DNA of 64,000 nucleotides from Anarhynchus alexandrinus. Lineage: Eukaryota > Chordata > Aves > Charadriiformes > Charadriidae. Of the stretch, positions 51,901 to 59,866 are shown piece after piece. The first letter of the stretch is position 1. Each line of letters opens with the position of its first letter. The position numbers and the translations under genes were made by a program. The notes below the pieces were generated by a model that had not been told where the DNA came from, searched no databases, and was given only the letters and a program-made list of their open reading frames with translations. The stretch lies in NCBI GenBank assembly GCA_008711295.1, contig VUYV01000070.1:595360-659359 (forward strand). Reading direction: 5' to 3'.

Positions 51901-53704
51901 CCTATAAGGATCATCAACTCCAACTTGCTGCTCCTCACAGGACTGCCTAAAATTAAACCGTATGACTAAAAGCATCATCCAGATGCTCCTTAAACTCTGA
52001 CAGGCTTGGTGCTGTGATCACTTCCCTGGGGAGCCTGTTCCAGTGACCAGCCACTGTCTGGGTGAAGAACCTTTTCCTAATGTCCAGTTTGAACTTCCCC
52101 TGATGCAGCTTCATTCCATTTCCTCATGTCCTGTTGCTGGTCACCAGAGAGAGGAGATCAGACCTTCCCATCTGCTGCCCACCTTGAGGAAGTTGTAGAC
52201 TGAATGAGGTCACCCCTCAGGTTTATCTTCTCCAAGCTGAACAAGCCAAGTGACCTCAGCCATTTCTCCTAAGTCTGGCCTTTCACTATCTTGGTTGCCC
52301 TCCTCTGGACACGCTCCACAAGTTTGATGTCTTTCTTATATTGAGGTGCCCAAAACTGCACGCAATGCTTAAGGTGGGGCCACACCAGCGCATTGTAGAG
52401 TGGGAGAATCGCCTCCCTCAATGGGCTAGCTCTGTTGTGGTTGATGCTCCCCAGGACATGGTTGGCCCTTTTTGCTGCCAAGGCACACTGTTGACTCATG
52501 TTCAACTTGCCATCAGCCCAAACCCTCAGATCCCTTTCCTGCTGCTCTTCTGCCTCTAATCCCCCAATTTGTATGTATAAGTAGGATTACCCTGTTCCAC
52601 GTGTGGAATCTCACACTTGCTCTTGTTATATTTCACATGGCTGGTGATTGTCCAGCTCTGTAGCCTATCCAGATCTCACTGTAAGGCCTCTCTACCCTTG
52701 AGGAAGTCCACAGCTTCTCCTAATTTATTATCAATGGCAAACTTAACGTACATTTGATTCCTGTGTCCAGATCATTTATACAAACTTTAAAGAGTACTGG
52801 CCCTAAAATTGAGACCTGGGGAACCTGGGGAACCAGCCTGAAGTAACCTCATTGCCTGTAACACTTTGAGCCTGACACGCCAGCCAATCGTTCACCCATC
52901 ATATTATGGACTTGTCTAGCTGTATGCTGGACGTTTTGTCCAAAAGAATACTGTGAGAGATGCCATCAAAAGCTTTGTTAGAATCCAAATCCACTACATT
53001 TACTGGCTTCCCTTGGTCAACTAGATAGGTGACCTTGTCATAAAAGAAAATTAGGTTGGTTAAGCAGGACTTTCCCCTCATGAACTCATGCTGTCTATGA
53101 CCAATGACTGCATTGTCTCTCAAGTGTTTTTCAATAACTCCCAGAATAACCTTCTCCATAATTTTACCAGGCACTGAATTGAGACTGACTGACCTGTATT
53201 ACCAAGGTCTTCCTTCTTACCGTTCTTGAAAATTAGGGCAATGTTTGACAGCTTCCAGTTGACTGGAACCTCTCCAGACTCCCAAGAAGCTGGAAGCTTC
53301 AGTTTGCATTTTATTTAAGGAAGCAAAGGAATTTCCCTAAACCTCAGCAAATCTGTCATCTTGTGTATTATACATTTATGCTAATGTGCAATCTCTTAAA
53401 CCTTTTCTGAATTAGAAAACCTTTTGAGTTTGAAGTGGGTTTTTTATCATTCCACTTGAAATTGTTCTTTTTACAGTTTGTGCTTAAAAACACTTTTTCT
53501 AATTTCAGGTGTTTGTTCTTCCACGTGCTTCTTCAAGTAATATCACTGATCTGTTCAGTTTGGAAAGCTTGCAGAAAATGCCAAGAATAAAATCAGAACC
53601 TTTATCCAGTAATATATATTCTCCATATGAACGAACCATCCTCACCTGGTTGAATAAACACTATGAGAAGAATCGACAAACTGTGTGGAAACATTGTCAA
53701 AAAG
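9800..53704 (+). CDS. CFAP47: CFAP47 (cilia and flagella associated protein 47), internal part, 12 exons
   Basis: This is the overall gene entry; the exons are listed separately. Seen: twelve exons with GT-AG borders join into one open frame of 1,936 nt (about 645 residues) with phases that match at all eleven junctions. Known of the family: CFAP47 is a protein of roughly 3,200 residues built of Ig/PapD-like (ASH/MSP-type) repeats with a calponin-homology domain. It acts in the axoneme and sperm flagellum, and human X-linked loss causes malformed flagella and male infertility. The recognisable landmarks are a beta-domain block that includes [26 protein letters not shown] and [16 protein letters not shown], followed by the start of the CH domain ([16 protein letters not shown]). 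Start, stop, promoter and flanking exons are outside the window. No frameshift or internal stop is present, so the gene looks functional. Assignment rests on remembered family features, not on a search. Confidence 0.9.
9969..13028 (+). other. Intron between exons 1 and 2
   Basis: 3,060 bp with GT-AG ends. AT-rich, with poly-T runs, a short duplicated 'aacttatcttttaa' motif near 10868-10893 and a C run near 12152. I see no transposon or gene in it. Confidence 0.75.
13029..13129 (+). CDS. CFAP47: CFAP47 exon 2 of window
   Basis: Exon of 101 nt with acceptor tccaacag and donor gtacgt. It enters with one base carried over and ends on a complete codon. It encodes about 34 residues including [14 protein letters not shown] and [14 protein letters not shown]. 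This is the typical opening of an ASH/MSP-like repeat, a short 'P-x-x-F' strand followed by a loop. It is not an open frame that would be called alone, because it is short and overlaps a longer meaningless frame on the other strand. Confidence 0.85.
13130..14377 (+). other. Intron between exons 2 and 3
   Basis: 1,248 bp with GT-AG ends. AT-rich unique-looking sequence with an A run near 13734. No other feature is visible. Confidence 0.75.
14378..14537 (+). CDS. CFAP47: CFAP47 exon 3 of window
   Basis: Exon of 160 nt with acceptor atttacag and a strong donor gtaagt. It starts in phase 0 and leaves one base. It encodes [20 protein letters not shown] and later [20 protein letters not shown]. 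The 'L-x-N-T-S ... W-x-L ... F-x-F-x-P-x-x-G-x-L-x-P-G-Q' order is the classic MSP/ASH-domain signature seen in cilium proteins and fits CFAP47 closely. The real coding frame starts at the splice acceptor, so the Met codons upstream of it are not used. Confidence 0.93.
15996..16472 (-). mobile_element. CR1 LINE, 5'-truncated 3' end
   Basis: It starts with 'atcatagaatagtttggttt', the reverse of the avian CR1 tail, followed by 'catctagtccaacccccctg'. On the minus strand the far end encodes [20 protein letters not shown] and later [14 protein letters not shown], the C-terminal part of CR1 ORF2. It is about 477 bp long and 5'-truncated, as is usual for CR1. Confidence 0.92.
18540..18681 (+). repeat. 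Tandem duplication of about 70 bp
   Basis: Bases 18540-18608 are repeated almost exactly at 18611-18681 (both copies start gggcttacctttaagttt and end cagtgtatgcaaa). They differ by a 'ctacta' insertion and a t/c change. The two copies are separated by 'nc', with the N at 18609. Confidence 0.93.
18914..18930 (+). repeat. Poly-G tract with G-quadruplex potential
   Basis: Seven to eight G, an A, then eight G in a row. The run satisfies the common four-times-three-G rule through G loops. It lies inside an intron and has no evident function. Confidence 0.6.
19292..19600 (+). mobile_element. CR1 LINE, 5'-truncated 3' end
   Basis: It carries the standard CR1 3' sequence: 'accaggggaggtttagattg', 'aggctgcccagggaagtggt', 'ggtcttttccaacctaaatg', ending with the CR1 tail 'actctatgattctgtg'. 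It encodes the last residues of ORF2 ([37 protein letters not shown]), with a stop at the end of that piece. About 309 bp. Confidence 0.92.
22016..22065 (+). repeat. A/C-rich low-complexity tract
   Basis: Runs of A and C with AAACC-like units just upstream of exon 4. Similar tracts lie at about 4366-4412 and 37208-37300. T/G versions on the same strand are at about 25388-25510, 46815-46862 and 62518-62572. Confidence 0.8.
22161..22353 (+). CDS. CFAP47: CFAP47 exon 4 of window
   Basis: Exon of 193 nt with acceptor tttttaacag after a long T-rich tract and donor gtaaag. It completes the codon from exon 3 as Pro, giving [12 protein letters not shown], and leaves two bases. It finishes one MSP/ASH-like repeat ([19 protein letters not shown]) and starts the next ([20 protein letters not shown]). 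The 'I-x-F-D-P-P-F-L-x-L-x-P-V-P-L' stretch is a strong CFAP47 feature. Confidence 0.94.
22354..23826 (+). other. Intron between exons 4 and 5
   Basis: 1,473 bp as assembled, including the 143-base N gap at 22723-22865. No feature is seen apart from the T tracts that border the gap. Confidence 0.75.
22701..22878. other. Assembly gap inside a poly-T tract
   Basis: A T run at 22702-22722, N at 22723-22865 and a T run at 22866-22878. The gap sits within the homopolymer, so its true length is unknown. Apparent proteins across it (Lys and X residues) are artefacts. Confidence 0.95.
23827..24036 (+). CDS. CFAP47: CFAP47 exon 5 of window
   Basis: Exon of 210 nt with acceptor ttaacacag and donor gtaatg. 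It is frame-preserving (two bases in, two bases out), so skipping it would keep the frame. It encodes 70 residues including [30 protein letters not shown] and [17 protein letters not shown]. Alternating hydrophobic and charged beta strands continue the second Ig/PapD-like repeat. The junction codon with exon 4 is Arg. Confidence 0.94.
25388..25510. repeat. T/G-rich low-complexity tract
   Basis: Almost only T and G for about 120 bases, with TTTGTT and GTGTGT units. It is the reverse-complement type of the A/C-rich tracts elsewhere in the window. Confidence 0.85.
25811..25848. repeat. Microsatellite forming a perfect inverted repeat
   Basis: (TA)n, then (CA)n, then (TG)n. Bases 25818-25830 and 25835-25847 are perfect 13-base inverted arms around a 4-base centre (atgt), so a hairpin or cruciform is possible. 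Confidence 0.85.
31358..31880 (-). mobile_element. CR1 LINE fragment, probably with an internal junction
   Basis: It starts with the reversed CR1 end ('atcacagaatggctgaggtt', then 'agatcatctaggcccctctt') and runs through the CR1 3' region to about 31780 ('cctgagccttcttttcccca', 'gtggctctttgctgg'). It then shifts to 'aagtctgctcttctgaattc' and 'tgaactccaccatctcatgg', which belong to a different part of the CR1-type consensus as I remember it. This suggests an internal deletion or a second inserted piece. The reading frame is broken. Confidence 0.8.
31980..32400. repeat. Probable old interspersed repeat, family not identified
   Basis: Compared with its surroundings this stretch is GC-richer and reads like old transposon sequence ('tgcctacgtggaagagtagt', 'agccccagcagcaaacctcc', 'tgaagggtcaggttggcaaa'). 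I recall similar text from bird repeats but cannot name the family. It adjoins the CR1 block at 31358-31880. No intact gene is seen. Confidence 0.4.
34600..34700 (+). CDS. CFAP47: CFAP47 exon 6 of window
   Basis: Exon of 101 nt with acceptor tttgaacag and donor gtaagc. It follows the longest complete intron here (10.6 kb). It takes two bases from exon 5 and leaves one. It encodes [20 protein letters not shown] followed by [13 protein letters not shown]. This is the closing beta strand of the PapD-like repeat ('F-x-I-x-V-x-A-T-A-E-N-C') and a short linker. The pattern is typical of CFAP47 and related ASH-domain proteins. Confidence 0.92.
35249..35360 (+). repeat. Pyrimidine-rich simple sequence
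   Basis: Irregular repeats of CTGCCTGCCTCT, CTGTCTCT and CTCCCC words. Low complexity, no coding feature. Confidence 0.6.
35404..35480 (-). mobile_element. Short CR1 LINE 3' end
   Basis: 'gaatcattgtataattcagg', 'ttggaaggaatctctggggg' and 'tcatctagtccaagctcctg' match the reversed CR1 3' terminus. Only about 75 bases remain, so it is heavily 5'-truncated. Confidence 0.82.
36852..36980 (+). CDS. CFAP47: CFAP47 exon 7 of window (Ser-rich linker)
   Basis: Exon of 129 nt with acceptor ttttatag and donor gtatag. It is frame-preserving (one base in, one base out). It encodes 43 residues: [16 protein letters not shown], then a run of six serines (HSSSSSSF) and a Thr/Ser/Glu-rich end ([11 protein letters not shown]). 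It is probably a disordered linker between the beta-domain block and the helical block. It has no catalytic feature. The exon is supported by its phase fit on both sides and by the smooth compositional passage into exon 8. Confidence 0.85.
37541..38499 (-). mobile_element. Solo LTR of an avian endogenous retrovirus
   Basis: About 959 bp, GC-rich against an AT-rich background. It begins TGTGGTGGGTTTACC and ends ...GATAACA, so it has TG...CA ends, and it is flanked on both sides by the four bases GGGC, a candidate target-site duplication. The text 'ctggctggatgccaggtgcc' and 'gtccgtcttggagccggtgg' is familiar to me from a common bird LTR family (zebra finch ERV-type). Strand is inferred: on the minus strand there is a TATA-like TATTTAAG (38315-38322) and, downstream, an AATAAA (37727-37732). 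No internal viral genes are present, so this is an LTR left after recombination. Its open frames are repeats, not proteins. Confidence 0.8.
37850..38200 (-). repeat. Degenerate internal repeats of the LTR
   Basis: Within the LTR, 'ctccagcatgggctcc'-like units recur at spacings of roughly 40-60 bases (for example near 37921, 37968, 38018, 38068, 38130 and 38190), each followed by a 'ccatggg(gtc/ctg)caca/gg' piece. They resemble a minisatellite within the LTR. Confidence 0.7.
39751..39982 (+). CDS. CFAP47: CFAP47 exon 8 of window (acidic linker)
   Basis: Exon of 232 nt with acceptor tatcattcag behind a long T tract and donor gtaatt. It takes one base and leaves two. The first half is strongly acidic and Ser-rich ([19 protein letters not shown]). 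The second half becomes ordered-looking ([20 protein letters not shown], then [19 protein letters not shown]). A Met codon lies just upstream in the intron, but the splice acceptor and phase show that it is not the start. Confidence 0.92.
39983..40801 (+). other. Intron between exons 8 and 9
   Basis: 819 bp with GT-AG ends, AT-rich, with a (TA)n run at 40732-40744. No other feature is seen. Confidence 0.75.
40802..41011 (+). CDS. CFAP47: CFAP47 exon 9 of window
   Basis: Exon of 210 nt with acceptor ttctctcttag and strong donor gtaagt. It is frame-preserving (two bases in, two out). It encodes 70 residues including [40 protein letters not shown] and LAFLK. The amphipathic pattern predicts alpha helices. 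Family knowledge places this helical stretch between the beta domains and the CH domain of CFAP47. The junction codon with exon 8 is Cys. Confidence 0.93.
42110..42215 (-). mobile_element. Possible ancient LINE reverse-transcriptase relic
   Basis: On the minus strand, with one frameshift, the sequence reads like [20 protein letters not shown], close to the 'KAFDSVHRESLW' element of non-CR1 LINE reverse transcriptases. The relic is short, and similarity is not seen far beyond it. I cannot name the family. Confidence 0.35.
42254..42280. repeat. (AAAT)n microsatellite
   Basis: About six tandem AAAT units. Confidence 0.9.
45528..45621 (+). CDS. CFAP47: CFAP47 exon 10 of window
   Basis: Exon of 94 nt with a good acceptor (cttcacaatttcag) and donor gtaggt. 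It takes two bases and ends on a full codon. It encodes about 31 residues: [20 protein letters not shown] then [11 protein letters not shown]. '[13 protein letters not shown]' fits the CFAP47 region just before the CH domain. The exon is too short to be noticed as an open frame and is supported by its phase fit with exons 9 and 11. Confidence 0.9.
45622..45859 (+). other. Short intron between exons 10 and 11
   Basis: 238 bp, gtaggt to ctgaag. T-rich near its start (TTTGTTTG words). No other feature. Confidence 0.8.
45860..46000 (+). CDS. CFAP47: CFAP47 exon 11 of window
   Basis: Exon of 141 nt in phase 0 at both ends, with donor gtaaat. The acceptor (cctttatctgaag) is the weakest of the set because it lacks the usual C or T before AG. 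It encodes 47 residues including [20 protein letters not shown] and [18 protein letters not shown]. The charged and helical character continues exon 10. The intron before it is only 238 bp, the shortest here. A slightly different acceptor is possible, but the frame is clear. Confidence 0.88.
50330..51694 (+). mobile_element. CR1 LINE, reverse-transcriptase half to 3' end
   Basis: About 1,365 bp. A long frame encodes CR1 ORF2 reverse transcriptase: [55 protein letters not shown] and the catalytic FADD at 50802-50813 ([15 protein letters not shown]). It is interrupted by a TAG at 50988-50990 where the usual codon is Trp, by a TAG at 51303-51305 and by further stops near 51381 and 51557, so it is inactive. 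Thumb and C-terminal parts follow ([40 protein letters not shown]). It ends in the CR1 tail 'acagttctatga'. The element lacks its endonuclease half. It is not a host gene. Confidence 0.95.
51863..53283 (-). mobile_element. CR1 LINE, 5'-truncated, opposite orientation
   Basis: About 1,421 bp. It begins with the reversed tail 'gaatgatagaatcatagaat'. Minus-strand frames include [41 protein letters not shown] and, farther in, [18 protein letters not shown] with [20 protein letters not shown]. Several frameshifts and stops break it. It is more diverged from a full ORF2 than the neighbouring + copy. Its 3' end faces the 3' end of that copy about 168 bp away. Confidence 0.93.
53509..53704 (+). CDS. 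CFAP47: CFAP47 exon 12 of window, start of CH domain
   Basis: Exon of 196 nt with acceptor tctaatttcag and donor gtgaaa. It begins in phase 0 and leaves one base. It encodes about 65 residues: [40 protein letters not shown] and then [20 protein letters not shown] up to KHCQK. The last part matches the first helix of a calponin-homology domain ('E-x-x-I-L-x-W-L-N-x-x-Y-E'). This identifies the CH domain of CFAP47. The rest of the domain must be in the next exon, beyond the window or missed. Confidence 0.93.
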
Positions 53705-54099
53705 GTGAAATAATTCTTTTGCTATACTCTTCCTTCTAATACTCCTTTTGTGGACTTTTAAAATTGTTATTCATAGAGATACTGTGCCAACTTGTCACTG
53801 AAAGTATTTTCTGGGGGAGAAGTTATTGCCTACCAATAGGTATATCCTTTCCTTGTGTTTCTGGTGTTCCAAGATCAGCATCTTTTTACTAGCTGCGTTC
53901 ATGAAATATTTTCTGTGTTTTCTTACAGTTTCTGGCTAGGCATAAAGGGTGAAGTGTGATGAACCTTCTCAATTTCTTCTTTCCATGAATGATCTCAGGA
54001 AGGAAGTGCTAACAGTGATCACTTTCTCTTCATTTTCCTTTCTAGTCACATGCAGTTGGTAGTATTTGTGGTGGGTTTGAGAGGTAACTTCAGAATTTT

Positions 54100-54270
54100 T
54101 AGAATAATTTTTGTATTGCCTTTAATGCCATTTAGGAAGGTAATAGAGACCAAGGTTCCAGATTATAAATCTTGCCTGACTTGCAAGGTCGGTTTGACAC
54201 TTCATGATTGCTTGAATAAGGTTAGACAAAATGACCTGTTCCATTTAAGACTGACCTAGGCGATTCTGGT
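54100..54270 (+). mobile_element. Possible ancient CR1 3' relic
   Basis: 'aggttagacaaaatgacctg' followed by 'ttcca' and 'gcgattctggtattc' follow the end of the CR1 3' untranslated region, with heavy divergence. Limits are uncertain. Confidence 0.4.
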
Positions 54271-56154
54271 ATTCAAATCTGATAAACTGTTCAACTAGTA
54301 GTAATTATTACTTCTATTTCCTTGTATGATTTCTCCCTTTTGCTTCTTGACCCTAACTTCATTGTGTCTTTCAGCATTAATTCTGGATGGGTAGTTAAGA
54401 CCAAGAAAGGGCAGTCTGATGATGATCAGGGAAGAACTCCAGAAGAATGGCTCATAAGCCACATATGTAAAAGATTGTCTAGTGTCATTTTTGCCTTGAG
54501 TGATTTCTGACCTGTCTGAATTATGGATAATCTATTTGCATATCATCTTCCATAAGTCTTATTTGAGCATATTCTCTACCTTGTACATGCTTTGAATATT
54601 CCATTGCTTTTCTCATTTTATTTGTATAGAAGCAAATTATTCTAGATATTCTCAAATGTGTTGAATTATTCTGCTGATAAGATCAAAAGGTCAGCCTATA
54701 TCCCCTGCATCTAATAGAAACTGATTTCTAGCTGTCAACTCATAGTTTGGGTCTGATCTTATGATTAACTCAGGGAGCTTCCCTAGCTAAAGTAACATAC
54801 CCTACAGTAAGTAGGTGTATTTGCTATGTATTATTTTCTTGTTATCTGTGTCTAGTGCTTGCTTTAGCGGAGCAGTGTTACAGTCGCAAGAACTCTGCTC
54901 TGCTGGCTATTATCTGAGTCCCGTGTGCAGAGATGAGAACTTGCAGGCAGAATGGCTAGCTACCTGGACAGTGTTGTGGCTCACTATAAATGCTGCATGT
55001 ATATATTCCTCAACCCCACTGTCTGTTCTCTTTATTGTAGGCTCTAGTAATACCTAGATGTTGAGGCTTGGCTAGCCTTGTTCTGGCCTGTGGGAACTTG
55101 GTGGGGAGAACATGAACATCAAAATGCATCTTACTTAACATTAAGCTTTAACTTGAGTTATAAAGTCTGAAGATGAGTGGAGTGAACCTGAACTGTAAAG
55201 TGCAGATCTAGTGGACACTACTGGGCAAAAAAACCCCAAATGTCTCAGTCCAAGTGGAATTTTTACAGATGATGCATTTTAAGAAGCCAGTTATTGAAAG
55301 TGTTGTTTTAGTTGCCTGAGTACATAATAAATTAGAATATTAAAATGAGTTTGTTTTTTTAATGAGTTGTCATATAGTTATCAGCAATCGTACAGTAGGT
55401 TTTTTACAATTATTTAGTTCTAAGGGCTCCCCAAAATTGGCACCCAAAAACCCCAATTTAATTACAATATTGCCATTCTCAGCGAACAATAATAAATTCT
55501 ATTAAATCATGCTAATAGGACAGATAACTTAGTAGGTTAGTGTAACCTGTTAGTGCAAACCTGGTTGGAGATCTGGCTCTGGGTCACAGGTGAAGATGAA
55601 TTGTTGTGGTTACTGGCAGGGGACATTTATCTGCATTACAGTTCTCTCCTACAATTTCACTTAATTATACTTTTATACTTCCAGAGAAGTGCAAGATTGG
55701 AATGAGAAGGCAGATTATATATGCTTTCTGTGTATGGGAATTTACAGATACTGCCTGGCTATATCGACTTGTATACAGCTTTTTTTTGGTTCATGAGTTC
55801 TATATTGTGTTTGCTAGAGGACAACAGAAATAGTACGGTGTATGCACATGAGCATGCCCTTTTCTTTTGCTTCTATTTCAATTTCTCTCACAAAACTACA
55901 TCCATAAGCATTGCTAAAGTTACAATAATTTAAAAAAATGAGAAAATTTTGACAAATTATGAAATTCATGGGTTTAATCTTATACCTCTGCATTATAAAA
56001 GTTCTTAACTGTGTGATCTTATGCTGTTGTATTCCAGATGGCCTGCCTCAATATCTCTTTGAATCCTCTGTTTTGGCCTTCATTTTCCTCTTTTTTGCTT
56101 TTACTTCCTCAAAATGAATTGGTGTCTGTTACTGTGCTGTTCTTTCTGCTAAAC

Positions 56155-56934
56155 GAGGCAGAGAGGATCTGATGACAAAGGACACAGAAAAGACTGAGGT
56201 ACTCAATGCATTTGCCTTGGTCTTTACTGGGAAGACTGGCACTGAGCAATCCCAGGCCTTTGAGATGAGTGGGAAAGTCTGGAGCAAGGAAGACTTAGCA
56301 TTGGTGGAGGAGGATCAGATTAGGGAGCACTTAAACAAATTGGACAAACACAAGTCTATAGGACCTGATGGGATGCACCAACAAGTGTTGAGGGAGCTGG
56401 CCAATGTCATTGCGAGGCCACACTCAGTAATCTTGGAAAGGTCAGAACAATCGGGGGGAATTTTGGAAGAAGTGTAGAAGAAAGTAAATGTCATTCCTAT
56501 CTGGAAGAAGGACGATCCAGGGACCTACAGGCCGGTCAGCCTCATCTTGTTTCTTGGGATGGTGGTGGAGTAAATAATCTTGGAAACCATTTGCAAACAT
56601 TCATATGTTGGCCAAAAGTCTGTTTGGGAGCAGCCAGCATGAATTTACAAAAGGTAAATCATACTTAACCAACATGATTGCCTTCCCCAATGACATGACT
56701 AGCTCGGTGGACAGGTGGAGAGCAGTGGATGTTGTTTATCTCAACTTTGGCAAGGCCTTAAACAGCCTCCCGTAATAGCCTCATAAACAAACTGATGAAG
56801 TACAGGCTAGATAAGACGACAGTGAGGTGGACTGAAATTAAGCTGAACTGCCAAGCTCAAAGGGTTATGGTCAGTGGTGCAAAGTCCAGCTGGAGGCTGA
56901 TCAGTAACGTACCTCAGGTGTCATTAGACTGATT
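56155..56934 (+). mobile_element. CR1 ORF2 fragment lacking both ends
   Basis: It encodes the linker between endonuclease and reverse transcriptase: DLALVEEDQIREHLNKLDKH, SIGPDGMHQQVLRELANVIA. After a stop at 56475-56477 come KKVNVIPIWKKDDPGTYRPV and degenerate reverse-transcriptase text. Homology stops at about 56934, in the 'VPQGS' region before the catalytic FADD, next to a T run. A CR1 usually keeps its 3' end, so this copy has been cut by a deletion or a later event. Confidence 0.88.
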
Positions 56935-59754
56935 TTTTTTTTTTTTTTTAAGATCATACACTGGAGAAGAGCTTATATATCTCAGCAGATTTAATATTTT
57001 GATATACCATCAGTCCTTTAAATTATATGTTATTAAGGTTAATAATCAAATTTATACTTAGGTATTGTGACATTTTTAATCATATTAGCCTTAAATTAAG
57101 CATTTAAACAGGCTTTTCCAGAGGAACAGTTACAAGTGTCATAAGGAAAAACATCAGTCAAAGTATAGTAAACGTTCATACAACCCAATTGAAAGTCCCC
57201 CAAATCCTCAGTTTTGAATGAGTTTTTGTTGTTAGTATTTGCTTAATATCACTAATTTTAATAGAAGAATTAGTTCTTTTGTTCTTGCTACAGTCCAGAT
57301 CAGAAAGCAATTACCACTTTTTGCTTAACATTTATGTGCCTGCATATTACTATCAAAACACTCTCCTTTCTATAAAGAATTAACCCTGACTAGCAATATT
57401 TCTTGACCATGGAGCTCCTTTCAGCTCAAACTAGTCTGTTGGGTGATCCATTCCTACTAAATAAATGAAGATCTATCCAGGCCATGTTTCTCAGTCTTTC
57501 CTGTGATACGTAAGCTACTGAAAGTGAAATGTGACAGTGAGCCAAGCCTAAGCTACTGTTGTGCAGAAAGGCTTTAAATATATACCTTTATTACTTCCAT
57601 CTAAAGTTGAAGGTAACTATGTAGTTCATCAGGACTCTTCTCTTGCAAGAATTAAGATCTCCATAGCTTAAAGAGAACATTAGCAAGGAGTTTACTATCT
57701 CCACATATTCTGCCCTTACTGCTACTAAAAAATAAATGTTTTAAAAGCAGCTTGGCATATGTTTTGGGAGGGTGGGCTTGTAATATGTCTTATTGACCAT
57801 AAAATGGAAAGCAATGTTGCAACTTGAGACCGAATGCTGTAAAACTGTAAAATGCAACTTTGTCTTTTCTGCTGAAACCTTTATTATACATGTTATACAA
57901 GATTCAGTGCCCACTTAAGGCATTATATGGGCAATAGTAATGATAGAAGAGGAAGGATGAATTATTTGAGTGTAATAAATTTTCAGTTTACTTTCTACCA
58001 TTCCTTCTCTTCACATTTCTTTTCAACATTTCTCTCTGAAAGGCTAACTACTAATAGTATGAAAAAATAAGAGTCAGGAAAAACCCTTAAAAAGTTGCTA
58101 GAGTACTGGAATGCCTTAATTCAAAATCTGTACTTCCTAAACAGAAGAAAATTTTGCAAATTAGTGAATTAAATTGCCACCCAAGAAGCTGTATGTCTTT
58201 TCCTTATTATAATTATGGTTCTTGCCAAGGTGAAAAAGATAAATTATGTTTTGGGAAATGAGGGATTTTCTTGAATGTATCGCAGGAAGATCTTGAAGAG
58301 AGTAGATAATTCTATATATAATGTAAAATTATTGGAGAATATGACAGCCAATAAGTTGAACGATACCTGAACAATCAACCTAAGTCTGAGATGTAAGAGC
58401 TGTCTTCAGAGTAGATACATCTTAATTTTACTGGAAAATCTGCTTAGAATGGAAATTCTGCTTAAGAGGAAAGAGAAGTGCTAATCCAGTGCCCAAGTAG
58501 GTTTGTCTGACAACGTTAGGTATAGCAGCATCTCTCAAGATTTTTTCCCTCAAGTAGGAAAGTTTTGGTTTTGATGCATTTAAACACCTCACTTACTGTG
58601 AAGTGAATATTTTAAAATTGATTTTATTTTTATGTTTCTTTAATTTTGATATCAATTTATCATGGCATCTGCAGTAAAAAGGTTGAGGAAGGAGAGATTT
58701 TAGTGTGAAAGGCATGTGTTCACAAAACTGTATGAGAATTAAGTAGAATTCTTGTTTGTTTTAAAACTGGTTCTCTAGAACTTTTACTTAAGGTTGTTTC
58801 TAGTATAGTAATTAAAAAGCACACTCTTTTCTTTCCCTTGTTTTCATGAATTTTTCTTTTTCTTCCCTCTCCTCTCTCCTGTCTTCAGTTTTTAGGAAGG
58901 ATAGTTGTGGAGTCCATTAATACTTGCTTCTCAATTTGATAGTTCTTAGAGACAATTGAGAAACAAGAGCTAAAGGATATTTTTTATCTGTGAAGGGTAG
59001 AAGGGAAGAATCTTATGTAATTTTGTGTAAGATTTCTCTCAGTTAAAATTGCTGCAAAACAGGCTTTTCTCAAAGAACGAATCTTGCTTTTTGCACACTT
59101 GATAAAAAGCTGAATTAAAGAAGGGGAAGTGACTATCTAATGAACTGCCACTATGAGTATCATAAGTCTGCCTTCCATCAAAATATTATGAGAGAACATT
59201 GTTCTTGAGTGGTAAGTCCTGGAAATTATTTCCTGAAATATAAATTAGCAAAGTTCTCAACGATTTTTGTGTGTTATATTTAATGATTTGCACATCAGAA
59301 CATAAGAATGAAACATATTACGTAAATATGAAGTCCAATAAGTAGGCTTTTCTGTCCTGCTTGTCATTCTTAGTCAACCTGAATACTGCATGTTTAAGAA
59401 TTGCATCATATCTCTTTCCCTATAGCTGCAAAACCCACAAGATCATATCAGGATTTTATTTGATAGAAAAGAGAAAAATAATTATTTTCCTGAGTTTTAA
59501 GTTCATATGCAGTTGAGAAATAAGCAAAATACCATCTTTAATTTACCTTTTTAGACTTTGGAGTAGTGTAAAAATATTTGTTTTGTACCATTTTATTGTT
59601 TTATACTGGCTGGCATTATGCAGCTTCAGGGAAATAAAAGTATGAAGAAGGATAGTCCTTAGAACCTGATATTGAAAAGATTTGAAGTGTTCATCTTTGG
59701 AAAACTGTTAAAAAGATCTTTCAAAAAAAAAAAAAAAGCCCTGACTCTTAGGGC

Positions 59755-59866
59755 TGCATATATTTGAGTATATATTTGTGTGTATACATATATGCATACA
59801 CATATACGCGTGTGTAGGCACGTATGCATATATATAAAAATGTATATGTGTATATACATATATGCT
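59755..59866. repeat. Alternating purine-pyrimidine (TATACATA-like) tract
   Basis: Mixed (TA)n, (TATG)n and (TGTA)n words with 'atacgcgtgtg' in the centre. The tract is low in complexity and might adopt Z-form or cruciform structure. Its open frame of Ile/Tyr/His residues on the minus strand is spurious. Confidence 0.8.

Larger units (their letters stand above)
46001..53508 (+). other. Intron between exons 11 and 12
   Basis: 7,508 bp with GT-AG ends. It contains a T/G-rich tract (46815-46862), a (TA)n run near 49697 and two long CR1 copies (50330-51694 and 51863-53283). The first 4 kb is AT-rich with no gene. Confidence 0.75.
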
